Origin: Diorhabda sublineata
Taxonomy: Eukaryota; Arthropoda; Insecta; Coleoptera; Chrysomelidae
Assembly (NCBI RefSeq): GCF_026230105.1
Contig: NC_079476.1
Location: 28,076,559-28,140,558 of the forward strand
Direction of reading: 5' to 3'
Length of the DNA stretch: 64,000 nucleotides
The position numbers and the translations under genes are program-made. The notes under the pieces are model-generated. The model saw only the letters and a list, made by a program, of their open reading frames with translations, did no database searches and was not told the origin of the DNA. This document shows positions 12,993 to 23,644 of this stretch, piece after piece. Numbering within the stretch: position 1 is the first letter of the stretch; each line of letters starts with the position of its first letter.

Positions 12993-13549
12993 CAATCAAC
13001 TAACCTCACCTAACCTATAAATTTCAATTTCACTTATAATGACCTAACATAAAATTTATTGTCATTTATATTCTAGCCAATGAATATTCAACTACATTCA
13101 TAACGACCTAACCTATTGAAATTTAATGTTATCCATAAATTCACCAATCAATATTAAACATCATTCAACGAAACTTATCCTTATCTAACCTATAAAAATT
13201 CAACGTCATTCAAAATCAAACAAATCAAAAATTAATGAAAATTCTTATAGTAACCAGAATAAATATTTCAATTAGTCAATATTTCTATCAAAGTCAATAT
13301 GAATATTGAATTTTGAATTCCATGAGCTGAAAAATTCTTACAAGCTTTAATAATATAAAAATCACCAAAAATCTTAATTAATTATTGTAAGTAAAATTTT
13401 ATTTTTGTTATACATTTATAAATATTTCTTATATTTTCTGTCCCAGACGATGAATACATAAGTATTCGAAAGTTCGGAAAATATATTAAAGTTAATTAGT
13501 GGCAATGAAGCATTAAAGTGTTTTGTTGCCACGTTCCCAATAAGAAAAC

Positions 13550-13552
<3 letters not shown>
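12993..13552 (+). mobile_element. 3' region and tail of the Penelope-like element
   Basis: This follows the endonuclease frame. It has repeats built on CCTAACCTATAAAAATTC, then ATATTGAATTTTGAATT, then a tail with the hairpin GAATAC-ATAA-GTATTC at 13452-13467, TCGGAAAATATATTAAAGTT, and TTGCCACGTTCCCAATAAG just before an (AT)n tract. The same blocks recur at 30482-30690 (plus), 33480-33738 (minus) and 34862-34950 (plus), which marks it as a family-specific 3' end rather than unique DNA. Confidence 0.7.

Positions 13553-13611
<59 letters not shown>
13553..13611. repeat. (AT)n microsatellite at a PLE end
   Basis: About 59 bases of uninterrupted AT dinucleotides directly abut the Penelope-like 3' tail. 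Confidence 0.95.
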
Positions 13612-13615
<4 letters not shown>

Positions 13616-16600
13616 CCACCAGTATTCCAATTATTGAACTTTTCATGAAATTTTTTTCTTCATTATGCTCATTTCAATGTTAATTAGAAACTACATCAAA
13701 TAGTGATCGATATGTTCTATTTCATATTATTGGTCTATTGAAAAGCTCATTTATGGTATTCAGTTTTAAAGCTTTATATATAGTTCACGAAATGCAAGCT
13801 TTGGAGCTGAAATTATTGGCACTTTATTGAGTATGTATAATGTTATTTCAAGCGAAATTCATAGAATCAGTCAATATATATTAGGTCGAAATTTGATAAT
13901 TGTAAGTAAGCTGTTATCGAATGTAACCTAGTGTTGATGATCGATTGCGCTCTCTGTGTTAAATATAACGTTTAATATAAACGATTAATTACTTTTTGGG
14001 GAATAGTTTGTTTGTCGCTTATCGTTCGCAACTCTAAATCAAACATCTAAAAGTAAAATATAATATTTCTGAGAAATAATTTAGGAATAAAAGATAAGAT
14101 CACTTTAGTAATAATGTGGTCAGGATAGGAAAGACAAGCGTTTCACACTCACTAAAAACGTTATCACAGAATGTGAATCATAGTAGAGAAAGATCAGGTA
14201 GAGAGGTTATTTCAAAGATCCTCAAATAACAGAGCTATGTTGAGCGATTGCGGATATGTACCAAAAGGGCATTGTGGTAAAGATTTTAAGTTTATTACAC
14301 AAATAATACTCAAAAAACACAATTAACAACGCTTAAAATAACCAAGATCTTGCAAGTTCAGATAGTAACAACAACAATAATAACAAACTTTTGGCATTTG
14401 GGCAATTAAAGTAACACGAAATGATGATCAGAGAAGGTCTCTCTCGAGTATTTTCCCTTTATAAATAAACTCTTTCCAAATATGGCATATTACGTATGAG
14501 CATCAGTTTCTAAAAATTTTCTAATCCCATTTTTATATAACCATAATCACATTTCAGCTTGGCAACTGTGAGAATACGTTAATTCATCTTTTGCAAAAAC
14601 ATACACATATTTAATGCGTTGCAGGACTAGAGAGATTAGTTTCCTCATATCGTAATCGTTACTTAGTTTTTGGGTTATTTTACGGCAGAAATCCAATGGC
14701 TGCTCCTATCTCATATACTACAAACGACTGTTGCTAGGTGCTCAATTACTTACAAATATTGAGTTTTTTTATTGCTCGTGATAGTCGTATCAAATATTTT
14801 TCCAACTATGGGTCAAAGAAACTATCCATGTCTTGTCAAAATATTATGTTTTTCGATTTTATTTGCCATCTTACAGTCTTTCTATCACTGCCAAGCTAGC
14901 ACTTATTTTGCCAACAATAGAAATAAAACTCAATTTTGCCCTGATTTCTTATATCTTAATCTATATGTATATTATAAATAAAATTCAATGTGTAGAAGCG
15001 AAAAAGCTGGTTATTTGAACTTATCAATACATTCCAATCTCAACATATATCAAATGATCCTGTTGACTCTATATCATTAGATATGTTGCTTGGAAACGAC
15101 TAATTTGAGAAATTTCCAACTCGAACTAAAGTTTCAACAGATAAAAATATTTCTGATTCAATTTTATCACCACTGAACATAAAGTTGATTTCAGAAAATA
15201 TCAAAAACATAACCCACATTGACTAACGTTAAATGAGTAAAACAATTAACAGCCAATATTGTGTTGTATTATGTAGTGAAGATTACGGCCTTTGGCTAGA
15301 AAAAATTTTGCATCTGAAAAATGCAAATATACACGAATGCGCAGGCAAAAATCCCTGTATTGGTTCCTCAGTTCCTCATTTGCCAGATTCAACCTTGAGT
15401 TCCAAACATGAAGACATGGCTCAACGAAAAGGATCTGAGTCCAACGATCGAATTATTTCACAAACAATTATTTTGATGAACTTGATAAATACTACTCGTT
15501 CGAAAATATAAAAAAAAAAAGAGAAAAAGTGCATAGTGCAACACTAAGGATGATGATTATTTTTCCAAAAGTATTTTTCATTCAAAAAGTCCTAGGCTTT
15601 CCGACTACCCCATATATATGTAGATATAATTTCTTCAATGTTTGATACGGAATCACACTCTGTAATTCTAATTTCATTCAAGTAACAAGTGAGAAAAATT
15701 ATTCCACAGTGCCTTATTATGGTTAAACATTAACAGATATGCTGGACGTGGAAGTACTTTGCAAGAAACCGTTTTCTGTTCTAGCCTATTCTTTTCTTTC
15801 TCTCTCTCTCTTCTTATATTGTAATATTAATTTCAACCGTATCCTTACTGGGAAAATCTATCTCTTCATACTATTCTACATACTTTTCTTCCTATTAGCG
15901 TTATGACTATATTGTTCACAATGAATTTCAAATTTTCGTTTGTTCCAGCTTATTATTTTTTGTTCATAACATTTATTTGTGAGAATGTTGACTACATATA
16001 ATTTTTTTACGGACAAATTGTTCTCTCCCTCAATAAAAAATATTTCCATTTAGGTTAATTGCAACAAATTTTCTCCCCAAATAAGGAACATAATATTAAT
16101 ATATTTCACTGTACTAACAATATTTTCAACATCACGATAGGGACTAATTAATTCCTTTTTACCTGTTTCTACATCCGTGGTAGCTTTTATTCCCATTTAT
16201 TATAGGTTTCATTCATTAACTTTTTTTATTATTTGTGGTAAAAGATGAGAATTTTTCAATTTCACTTATTTTGTCTGCTATGGATGTTGAGAAAGCGCCT
16301 TTTCATCTTATTTTCAATCATTTTTTTTTGTTCAAATTACCGAAGATCATGAAATAATATATATCATTCCGACTTCAGTTATAGCTTTTGATAAAATGTC
16401 AAGCGACATATTCCACTGTAGATAGAGATATCCTTTCTATTGAAACAAAAAACCCACAAGTAGAAAGCAAACAAAAAAACTCCAGTAAAAATGACAAGCT
16501 CTTTAATATTGTCATATAAAGTGATAATTGTAATATACTCTCGTTATGTTTGTTGAAATGATACATCCAGTCCATTAACTCTTATTATGCGGGATGTGAT

Positions 16601-16915
16601 TTTTATTTTAATGTTCCATACAATCGATTAATTTTTCTTATACTTATTGCTGACGAAAATATACCGTTCTTCGTGCCTCGTGCGTCTTTATAATCAAACA
16701 TGGAGTCTCATTATTATTATTTAGCTCTGATATGAATTGTATGCTATGAAAATAAAAACTGAGTAATAGTGGATTACATAAGGTGACATTGTGTGATAGA
16801 AAAATGAGGATATTTTGTATATTTGACAGTCCCCAAGCTGGATTCTTCATCAGAAGTTGGATGGCACATGAGATTTAGGCACACAGTAGTAAAGTACTAC
16901 ACTTTCTACCTGTTG
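13612..16915. other. AT-rich stretch without a recognised gene
   Basis: There are short ORFs at 14808-14981 (plus, ATG near 14808, a hydrophobic segment followed by QAS, possibly signal-peptide-like) and 15233-15511 (plus, 92 codons from ATG, no recognised domain). Both are weak. A CT-rich run lies near 15797-15820. Nothing else was seen. Confidence 0.35.
15233..15511 (+). CDS. Unrecognised 92-codon ORF
   Basis: The frame starts at ATG and ends at TAA followed by a poly-A run and GAGAAAAAG. It is hydrophilic with three Cys residues and a Ser/His-rich centre (SSVPHLPDSTLSSKHED). The A-run after the stop could mark a retroposed transcript. No domain, splice partner or poly(A) signal was recognised. 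It may be chance or a pseudogene. Confidence 0.2.
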   Translation: MSKTINSQYCVVLCSEDYGLWLEKILHLKNANIHECAGKNPCIGSSVPHLPDSTLSSKHEDMAQRKGSESNDRIISQTIILMNLINTTRSKI

Positions 16916-16924
16916 TACAAGTAT

Positions 16925-17040
16925 TTTGATAAAGACTTAAAACAAAGTCGAAACGTCAAAATTTATCTTTCTTTTAAAAATCATCAAAAAAAAAAATTAA
17001 TTTCAAAACAAAAAAGATCTAAAATCAAGAACATTTAGAT
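16925..17040 (+). mobile_element. Penelope-like element fragment
   Basis: The stretch reads TTTTGATAAAGACTTAAAAC, then AAGTCGAAACGTC and AAAATTTATCTTTCTTTTAA, then GATCTAAAATCAAGAACATT and TAGAT. The same block recurs at 33869-33970 (plus), inverted at 30697-30836, and inside the minus-strand PLE at 59180-59285. It is therefore part of the PLE terminal region, here standing alone. Confidence 0.6.
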
Positions 17041-17169
17041 ATGCTTTGAAATATGGCAACACTGATGCGAATATGTCAAATCTTACATTGCCATCGTAAA
17101 GTTTTCTATTTTCAATGGTGAACGTACTCAGAACGTGTTGTTATACGAGTGCTGTTCTAGTTGATTACA

Positions 17170-17470
17170 ATAATTCAAATATTCATCTTGGTGAAAAGAT
17201 GAATCAAATGTCGAGAATGTTCATTCCATAATTATTTATGACTTTCAACGTGGATTAAGCAAACAGCAGTAGGCCGATAAACTCGCTTCGACTTTTGGTG
17301 GTGGAGCACCATCTCGAGCCACTGTGTGTTTCACTGGTTTTCCGAATTCAATCATGGTTGAATTTCGTGACGGTCGTCCAAAAACAGCTGTTGTGCCAGA
17401 AAACATCAATGCTGAACGTAAACCATCATGTGATATATCGTCAAATTGGCATACATAGCTCCACTCGCGT
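17170..17470 (+). pseudogene. Mariner transposase relic (N-terminal part)
   Basis: In one plus-strand frame the DNA-binding half of a mariner transposase is visible: SIIIYDFQRGLSKQQ, a stop, ADKLASTF, GGGAPSRATV (17299-17325), then after a small deletion EFRDGRPKTAVVPENINAE (17350-17415). These match the mariner helix-turn-helix region and the linker pattern DGRPxxxVxxENI. Beyond about 17420 the similarity fades and stops appear; the DDD catalytic half is absent and terminal repeats were not found. It is a short dead copy, of a different lineage from the mariner at 56 kb. Confidence 0.8.
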
Positions 17471-17559
17471 ACATCATTGCTGGTAAGACATATTTGATGG
17501 GATAAAACATTGAATGTTCCCCTATGTTTGAAGTTGAATCTCAAATAATCTTATGGTGT

Positions 17560-19290
17560 TTTTCAAGTAAATTAAATACACGTTTTATATGGATAAATTA
17601 TTACTACCCAGGAAAGGTGAGTTGACTTACATCCCGTCAACAGGAATAATCGGTATCTTCTTAATAATCGTCCTTCAAAACATATAGGAAGGAGAAATAC
17701 AATAATAAATGCCTTGATTCTTGTCTTTGTCGTATGACACCAAAACAGACTAATAAGTGAGAAAAAATTAAAATTTGTCACTGGTTGCTTAAACACATGA
17801 TAGTATCAGATATACTACTTGAAATTGATATAATATGGTATATTTTTTCATCACACCTGGCATTAAAATATGATGGACTACTAGAAAATGGCGAAAACAA
17901 TTTGAAGTGAAATAGCAAATAATTCACATACTCATCTCAAAATTAATAATATTTAGAATAAGTTCAATAATGTCAGATTGGGGTGGTTACGCGAACTGCC
18001 CAGCGATATCATTTATTTTCAAATATTCATCAATTCTTTAGGTTTGTATTCACAATATCAACATTACTGTTCCAGCTAGTACAACAATAAATATTTATGT
18101 AAAATCCAGTTAAATCATCTTGTACTACAGAAGATTTTTTATTTGGAGGCAACTGAAGCAGAGGTAATGGCACTACGGTTCTACTTCATATTTGAATTTA
18201 ATTATTGATAGAATTTTCAACAAATCCTCCGGCACAATCGAAGCTTTTCATCAACCATGCGCTACGAAACCAATGACCAGTATAGGCATCAAAGTTTATC
18301 GATTTTAGTTATGAAGTCAGGCATCTTTTTAATATAACTTGTTTTTTCAACTCAATAGTACCTCGTTAAGAAAAACAGTTCAAAATTGCCAATTAGTAAC
18401 CATAAGTACTATTCATTTAATTTTCTGTCAATTTTATAAGGTGACAAATATTACAGCTTAAGCTCACTATTATAAACAAGAATTTTCTCTCTGCTCCCTT
18501 GACGATATGAAATGGGTATTCATATTTTTTAGTAAATAGAATTTTTCATTGAAATTATTATTCTCTAAAGGATATGTCGTTGGCATTTAAGATTCTGAGT
18601 GAAATAATTAAAAGTCCTTTTGCGAAAACGAACAACAAAACACTATTAACCAAAAAAAGTACTCACAAAGCACAAACAATTCGTATTCAATTTATAGGTG
18701 TTTCTATTTTAAAAAAGGAATGATGAATAAAGGATATAATGTGTTTCTCTTGAAAGTTACAAAAATATGAACTTTGCTTTGTTGCGTTTTTCCATTCTAT
18801 AGCTTCGATGGTAGGTAGGGGTATTATGAATATAACAGATGTTTATTGATGTTGGAATGAAAAACCGCCCATAGTAAATATCAATTTTGCAACAAGTACA
18901 ATCACTTCATATTAATTATGCTAAATGATACATATGTTTCAAATATATTTTACTATTTTTTAATGAATGGTGTTAGTAGCAATGTATCCCCCTTCAATTG
19001 CAATCTAGAAAACTCACAATAAGCAAATAGTAAATGGCAATACATAATTAACTTTTAGGGTAATAGTTCAGTGATATTCTTCAGGGAGAACAATAACTAA
19101 GTTGTCTGGTGTAACTATGTTTGAGTTGAATGCAGTGCCCTATAGTTGTAAACCATAACTTCAGATGAGTTTAATTGTGACTAAATATAGTAGCAGCTTG
19201 TTGTTAATTGTTTGTTCGAATTTTCGACCTATTAACCAGTAAAATTTACAGAGGTTTTAGGCCAAATTGCTCTCTTTTGGTAGATATAAG
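17560..19290. other. AT-rich non-coding stretch
   Basis: Nothing recognisable was seen. Confidence 0.45.
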
Positions 19291-19301
19291 TATTCTACAT
19301 G

Positions 19302-19710
19302 CTAGTCCCTTGTCCAAGCTATTTTGTACTTTCTTTTTGTTACAGAAGATGCCCGTTTAACACTACCCACAGTTAAACGGGACTTTATCCGTCGGGTGTA
19401 GCTAACATTAATAGGTGTATTCTCATTCTCCATGTTTTTAGCCGCTAGGATTATAGCTTTCAAGTTTGTCTCGAATGTTTGGTAAGCAATTGCATGATCC
19501 TGATAAGATTCTAGCGCAGCAATGTCATTAGCATATGATGCGGATAATAAGTCTTCTAATAAGGATCGGGCCTTATGCACTCGCAATTGGAATGCTTTAT
19601 ATAATTGGAGGCAGAATTGTGATGTGATCTTGAATACTGATTTGAAAGTGCATGAAAATATCTGTCTTCCAGGGAGGATTTTAGGATTAAGAGAAGAGTC
19701 TTCGGGATGT
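19302..19710 (-). CDS. Unrecognised coding-like ORF (transposon or host)
   Basis: Without requiring ATG, one minus-strand frame stays open for about 135 codons from near 19710 to TAG at 19302. It is less AT-rich than its surroundings and its composition is protein-like: LQLYKAFQLRVHKARSLLED, LLSASYANDIAALESYQDH, YQTFETNLKAIILAAKN and a basic end (TRRIKSRLTVGSVKRAS). A helical, Leu/Ala-rich body with a basic tail could suit a gag-like protein, but no family was recognised. There is no obvious acceptor at its 5' end and a stop lies just upstream. Confidence 0.3.
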
Positions 19711-19789
19711 TTTCCTTATTTTGTATAGTCGTGCCAGATTTTGTGGAATGCCTGGGAGTTATGTAAGAAGGGCACCAAACACTATTCAA

Positions 19790-21320
19790 ATGTTAGGTAT
19801 GCGATAGGTATTGGCCGACTGGCTTTAAGAAACGGTTTTTTCTCAGTAACTTTCATGTAGTTTTGACATAGCGTAATAAACTAATTGGTCTCTAATATGT
19901 TGTCTCTTAAGTAAGTTTTAATCGCTTAGTAATAAGTATGATTTGGGTTACCTTCCGCAGATGAGATAAATTACCCGTTCTTACACCTTATTTGATGATT
20001 CTTAGCGATTTATGTAGTAATTTAACTAATTTCGACCTGGTTTACGATAAGTTTTTCTAAAGATGGCATTTGAGGTTACATTTTAGTAAAGGAGATTTTG
20101 TTAGTAACTATTTTTGTAAAAAGAATCAGTGAAATTTTTGAAGAAATACGCTATGATTCTATATAAAAGTTATAATATATCATAGGCTTGCAGAGAATTT
20201 TTTGCTGTTCAGGACGAGGATGCTATATCTGATTCTATCGTACGCAATTAATTTAAAAGCTGAAAGGGAACTTTTCAATCTCGATATCGTTATTTAAAAA
20301 GCGTTCGTAGAGGGCTTGTAAAAATTTCTACCGCCGTTAAGTGCACATATCAAGTAAATCTACACTCGTGCAGAATTTGAGCACCATTTGATACAGTGAG
20401 TTTGCAGTTTTTACTCATAGGAGTTGAGTAGAAGTGTTTTAGATTTAAAAGAAATGTTTATATTTCTTTGTAATTCTATTTTTTGTTATATTGTTATGAT
20501 AAAAATATAATTTTATCAATATGTTTCGAACACCACTGTAGTTCAGAATTTTTATTTTTTTCTAGCATATTCCGGGTGGATTTACTCACCACGTTGAATA
20601 TTTCCGTTAAAAAATACAAATGGTGATTATATTCAAGATTTTAGAGAAAAGAAAGAACTTTAAATCACACAGACTGCTTAGAGATGCGAAAATGGTTCAA
20701 CAAATAATAAAATGGGTTTTAAAATGAGAATTGACAGTGAATTGCGTGATTGAGATCGCCGTAGTTCTCAATCTACTTTGAATAATTGAGATCTTAGTTT
20801 TCAGTGCTTGTATATGGAAATGATAATTCTCAATAACACTTTCCGCAGTTTGAAAATACAGTTACTAATTAGAGTTTACTAATAATTTATTAGATAATAA
20901 TTAGAAGAAATTATTTCTTGGCTATGTGCTACGATAAATATTATACTCCTTCGTTGTTCTGGATGGTTAACTTATTTAATTAGGATCAATCCAACTAGGC
21001 ACAGGTAAAGGTGATATGTCCATTTCTATATGAACTTGCACTTTCCTTAATTGTTTGAGCTACTTCAGCGACCTACAATCAAAAACGCAAATTGTACAGG
21101 AGATATTCAGATTGCCTTTTCTCTTGCGAAAGATCGAAGGAATCACGAATCTAAAATAACAAAAGTGGGTTTGACCTAGTATCCTCATTATGTCGAAAAG
21201 ATTTTTGTTTCAAGAAGTTTTTAATATAGATACATACATAATAGAATAATTTTGATTGGGAGGTATAATGTGCCTTTTTGACCTAATTATCTGCAAATTG
21301 ATGATAGTCAGAACAAAGTA
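19790..21320. other. AT-rich non-coding stretch
   Basis: Nothing recognisable was seen. Confidence 0.45.
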
Positions 21321-21324
21321 ACGG

Positions 21325-21519
21325 TTAGATCAACAGTGGAGAGTTGCTAATAGATTGTGTAGAGGTTGTGAGTGAGGACTGTAGACGCCTGGATGTATTT
21401 GATCCAGGAAAGGGAATAGGAATAGGAAATATGACAACTTTTTTATAATCTTGAGGTATGTAGCTATAAGCTGCAAGTATAGCAATTACAGAAAAATATT
21501 GGATGTTTTTTAAAAACAA
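21325..21519 (-). CDS. Possible secreted-peptide exon
   Basis: An open minus-strand frame of about 64 codons without an ATG codes a hydrophobic stretch (FSVIAILAAYSY) followed by QDYKKVVIFPIPIPFPG and a Ser/Thr-rich end (SSLTTSTQSISN). This resembles a signal peptide plus a short mature peptide. A possible acceptor (ATACTTGCAG) lies inside the hydrophobic part. There is no visible first exon and no AATAAA close downstream. The VVIFPIPIP part is loosely like the conserved VIIV motif in the Gly-rich peptides at 35-40 kb, but that may be coincidence. Confidence 0.22.
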   Translation of the reverse strand: MFLKNIQYFSVIAILAAYSYIPQDYKKVVIFPIPIPFPGSNTSRRLQSSLTTSTQSISNSPLLI

Positions 21520-21529
21520 TATGACTTTT

Positions 21530-22495
21530 GTTGAATAATTGCCAAATATCTCTTCGTTTCAAATCGGGAGAATGTAGCGAATTACTTTCATACACATTCC
21601 TTCTCCTTTATCTAATTTATCTAACATAACTTGGAGGAAAATTGTTATGAGGGAATGGACTCAGAATTTCACATCAATGGTTTGAAACAAAGTTTATGGT
21701 TCATCTTTTATAATAATAATAAACGATATTCGTTTTTATTTTTGAAATTTTGAACAGTGTTTATGAACTAATTAGCCTTATATTCATTGAAATCACTATT
21801 TTATATGTAAATCCGGATTTTCTCTTCCAAATTTTTCTAACACAATTTCATCAACAGTGATAGTTTATGTTGTTCATAAAAGTTTTACAGCTTAAACGTT
21901 GGCTTTTGGCACTGTGGTGCGTTTTTACACATCCAAAAGAGAATCTAGTTTATTCATCAGAAACATGTATGAGGATTATTAACCTCGTTCGTATTTTCTC
22001 TACCAACAGTGGAATAGTAAAGTTGTAATAACTTCAATTTTGCCTTCTAATTGTGACAGGGACAAGAATACTGCAGGGTCTATTACAAAGAATGAATTAA
22101 TTAGAAGGGACCTTAGTTCGATAAGGGTTCTTTGTCAAGTTAATTCATTTTGTTTAATTTACATTTTGAAAATTTGAATACTTCTCTAACATGAAGTTAT
22201 AAATGTGATGATACTAAATGGATGTAGTTTGATGTGCGACAAAAGTTTTGTATTGTTCAATCATGAATATGCTGCGATTGGCAATATTTAGAGTTTTTTG
22301 ATAAATAGTGTAGTAATAAACTTCTACACCCGAGTCACTAGGAGTTGTGTGAGTAGTTGCCAATCTTTTAATATTAATTAACGACTTTTAGTTTATTGGT
22401 TCTTAATAGTATTTAATATTAGTATTCTATTTTTACATATATATTTAACTATATGACTGAGACAATTAAATTGGCTCACACAAATACTTGGCGTA
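21530..22495. other. AT-rich non-coding stretch
   Basis: Nothing coding was seen. A 10-base inverted repeat AATGAATTAA/TTAATTCATT flanks 22092-22149, with an inner AGGGACC/GGGTTCTT pairing. Confidence 0.4.
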
Positions 22496-22499
22496 ATAC

Positions 22500-23640
22500 C
22501 CCGTACTTTGGCTAATCTTAACAAAAAGCCTCACTTCTTATGATCCCTGGACTTGTTTTTCCAATTCTTAGCGTGTATTTCTCTTAAGTCCCACTGTATT
22601 TTTATAACTTTTCTTAACTTTTTCTTCATTCCCTTTTCCCTCCAGATGTCCGAGACACTGTGTTCTTTCAGCTATTATAACGTTTAATATGTACTTTTTT
22701 TCTGTTAACTCTAAATTCTTCTAAATCTTCAATTTTCTCTCGGAATCTTCTGTTTAAAAGTAATTCGCATTTTTTCTGGATTTTGAATGATACGTTATGA
22801 AGTTTTGGCTTTATAACTATTAACAGGTCTAATTATTGTTCTGTACAATTATAGTTTTACCATTTTTAATATTAGACAGAAAATAAATGGATGAATCATT
22901 GTAAACAGCATTTATTGCCTGTAGTCAGCCTAACGATTCTTTTTTGATTAATTTCTTTTGTTAACAATGCCAAGATACTTTAATTCCGTCACACTTTCAC
23001 AATCAAGCTCATTACTTATTGTCTGTGATCTCTATATTCCATCAATCTATCACAATATATTTAGTTTTCCTCTTAATAATATCGTCTCTTTTTGTAAATC
23101 CCTGCAGCTTCCATTTAAGCATTTTTATGTTCTTGGTATTATCAGCCAATACAAAAAGTTGGGCTTTAAATCATTCTTTCTCGTCTGAGAATGAATTTCT
23201 CTCATTATGTGTATTACAACCAAGACTTTGAAAACATTATTAGACAGTACATCACCCTGTTTTCATTTCGTGTTAATATTCTTAAGATTATTTCCCTGTA
23301 CTTCAAAATCATTCACAATATACTAATATCCATTTATAAAATCATATATGCTTGCTTAAAATCTGTAACAATTTGATATAGTTTAATTTTTAATAAAAAA
23401 ACTTGCTACTAAAATCTGATCAATCGTAAACCTCCTAGTTATGAAGCCTGACTGATAATCGTTCATTGATCTTTCAGTATTGGAATAGTATCCTTGTGAA
23501 GCTTTTCTCTTCATATTTCAGTAATTCTGCTTTAATTGAATACTCGCCTGGTGACTTTCCATCTTCTAATTTGCTAAGTTTCATCTTCTTTGTTTAGTAG
23601 CTCTCAATCTGTCAATTATTTTGTTTTGGAATGATTCCAA
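22500..23640 (-). pseudogene. LINE reverse transcriptase relic
   Basis: Minus-strand translation in shifting frames gives the successive motifs of a non-LTR reverse transcriptase: LEDGKSPGEYSIKAELLKY (about 23575-23520), YQSGFITRRFTIDQILVAS (about 23450-23395), KQGDVLSN (about 23260), LFVLADNTKNIKML (about 23165-23125, where FADD has become LADN), KRKTKYIV (about 23070), ESVTELKYLGIV (about 23005-22970), LYRTIIRPV-like residues (about 22850) and the basic C-terminal part (about 22720-22510). The order and spacing are those of an intact domain, but every segment carries stops or frameshifts and the catalytic pair is changed. It may be of the same LINE class as the endonuclease relic at 7.8 kb. 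Confidence 0.75.
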
Positions 23641-23644
23641 AAAG

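Noticed and set aside
13445..13475. Hammerhead ribozyme in the PLE tail (ACGATGAATACATAAGTATTCGAAAG)
   Set aside because: PLEs are known to carry hammerhead motifs and GAAA follows a good stem, but the CTGATGA core is not present and two extra bases separate the stem from GAAA when the GATGA box is used. It is reported only as a conserved hairpin.
16644..16850. 68-codon minus-strand ORF
   Set aside because: No motif, no acceptor and A/T-driven composition; taken as chance.
22092..22149. tRNA-like fold from the AATGAATTAA inverted repeat with GGTTCT inside
   Set aside because: No A-box/B-box pair, no anticodon arm and the length is too short for a tRNA.
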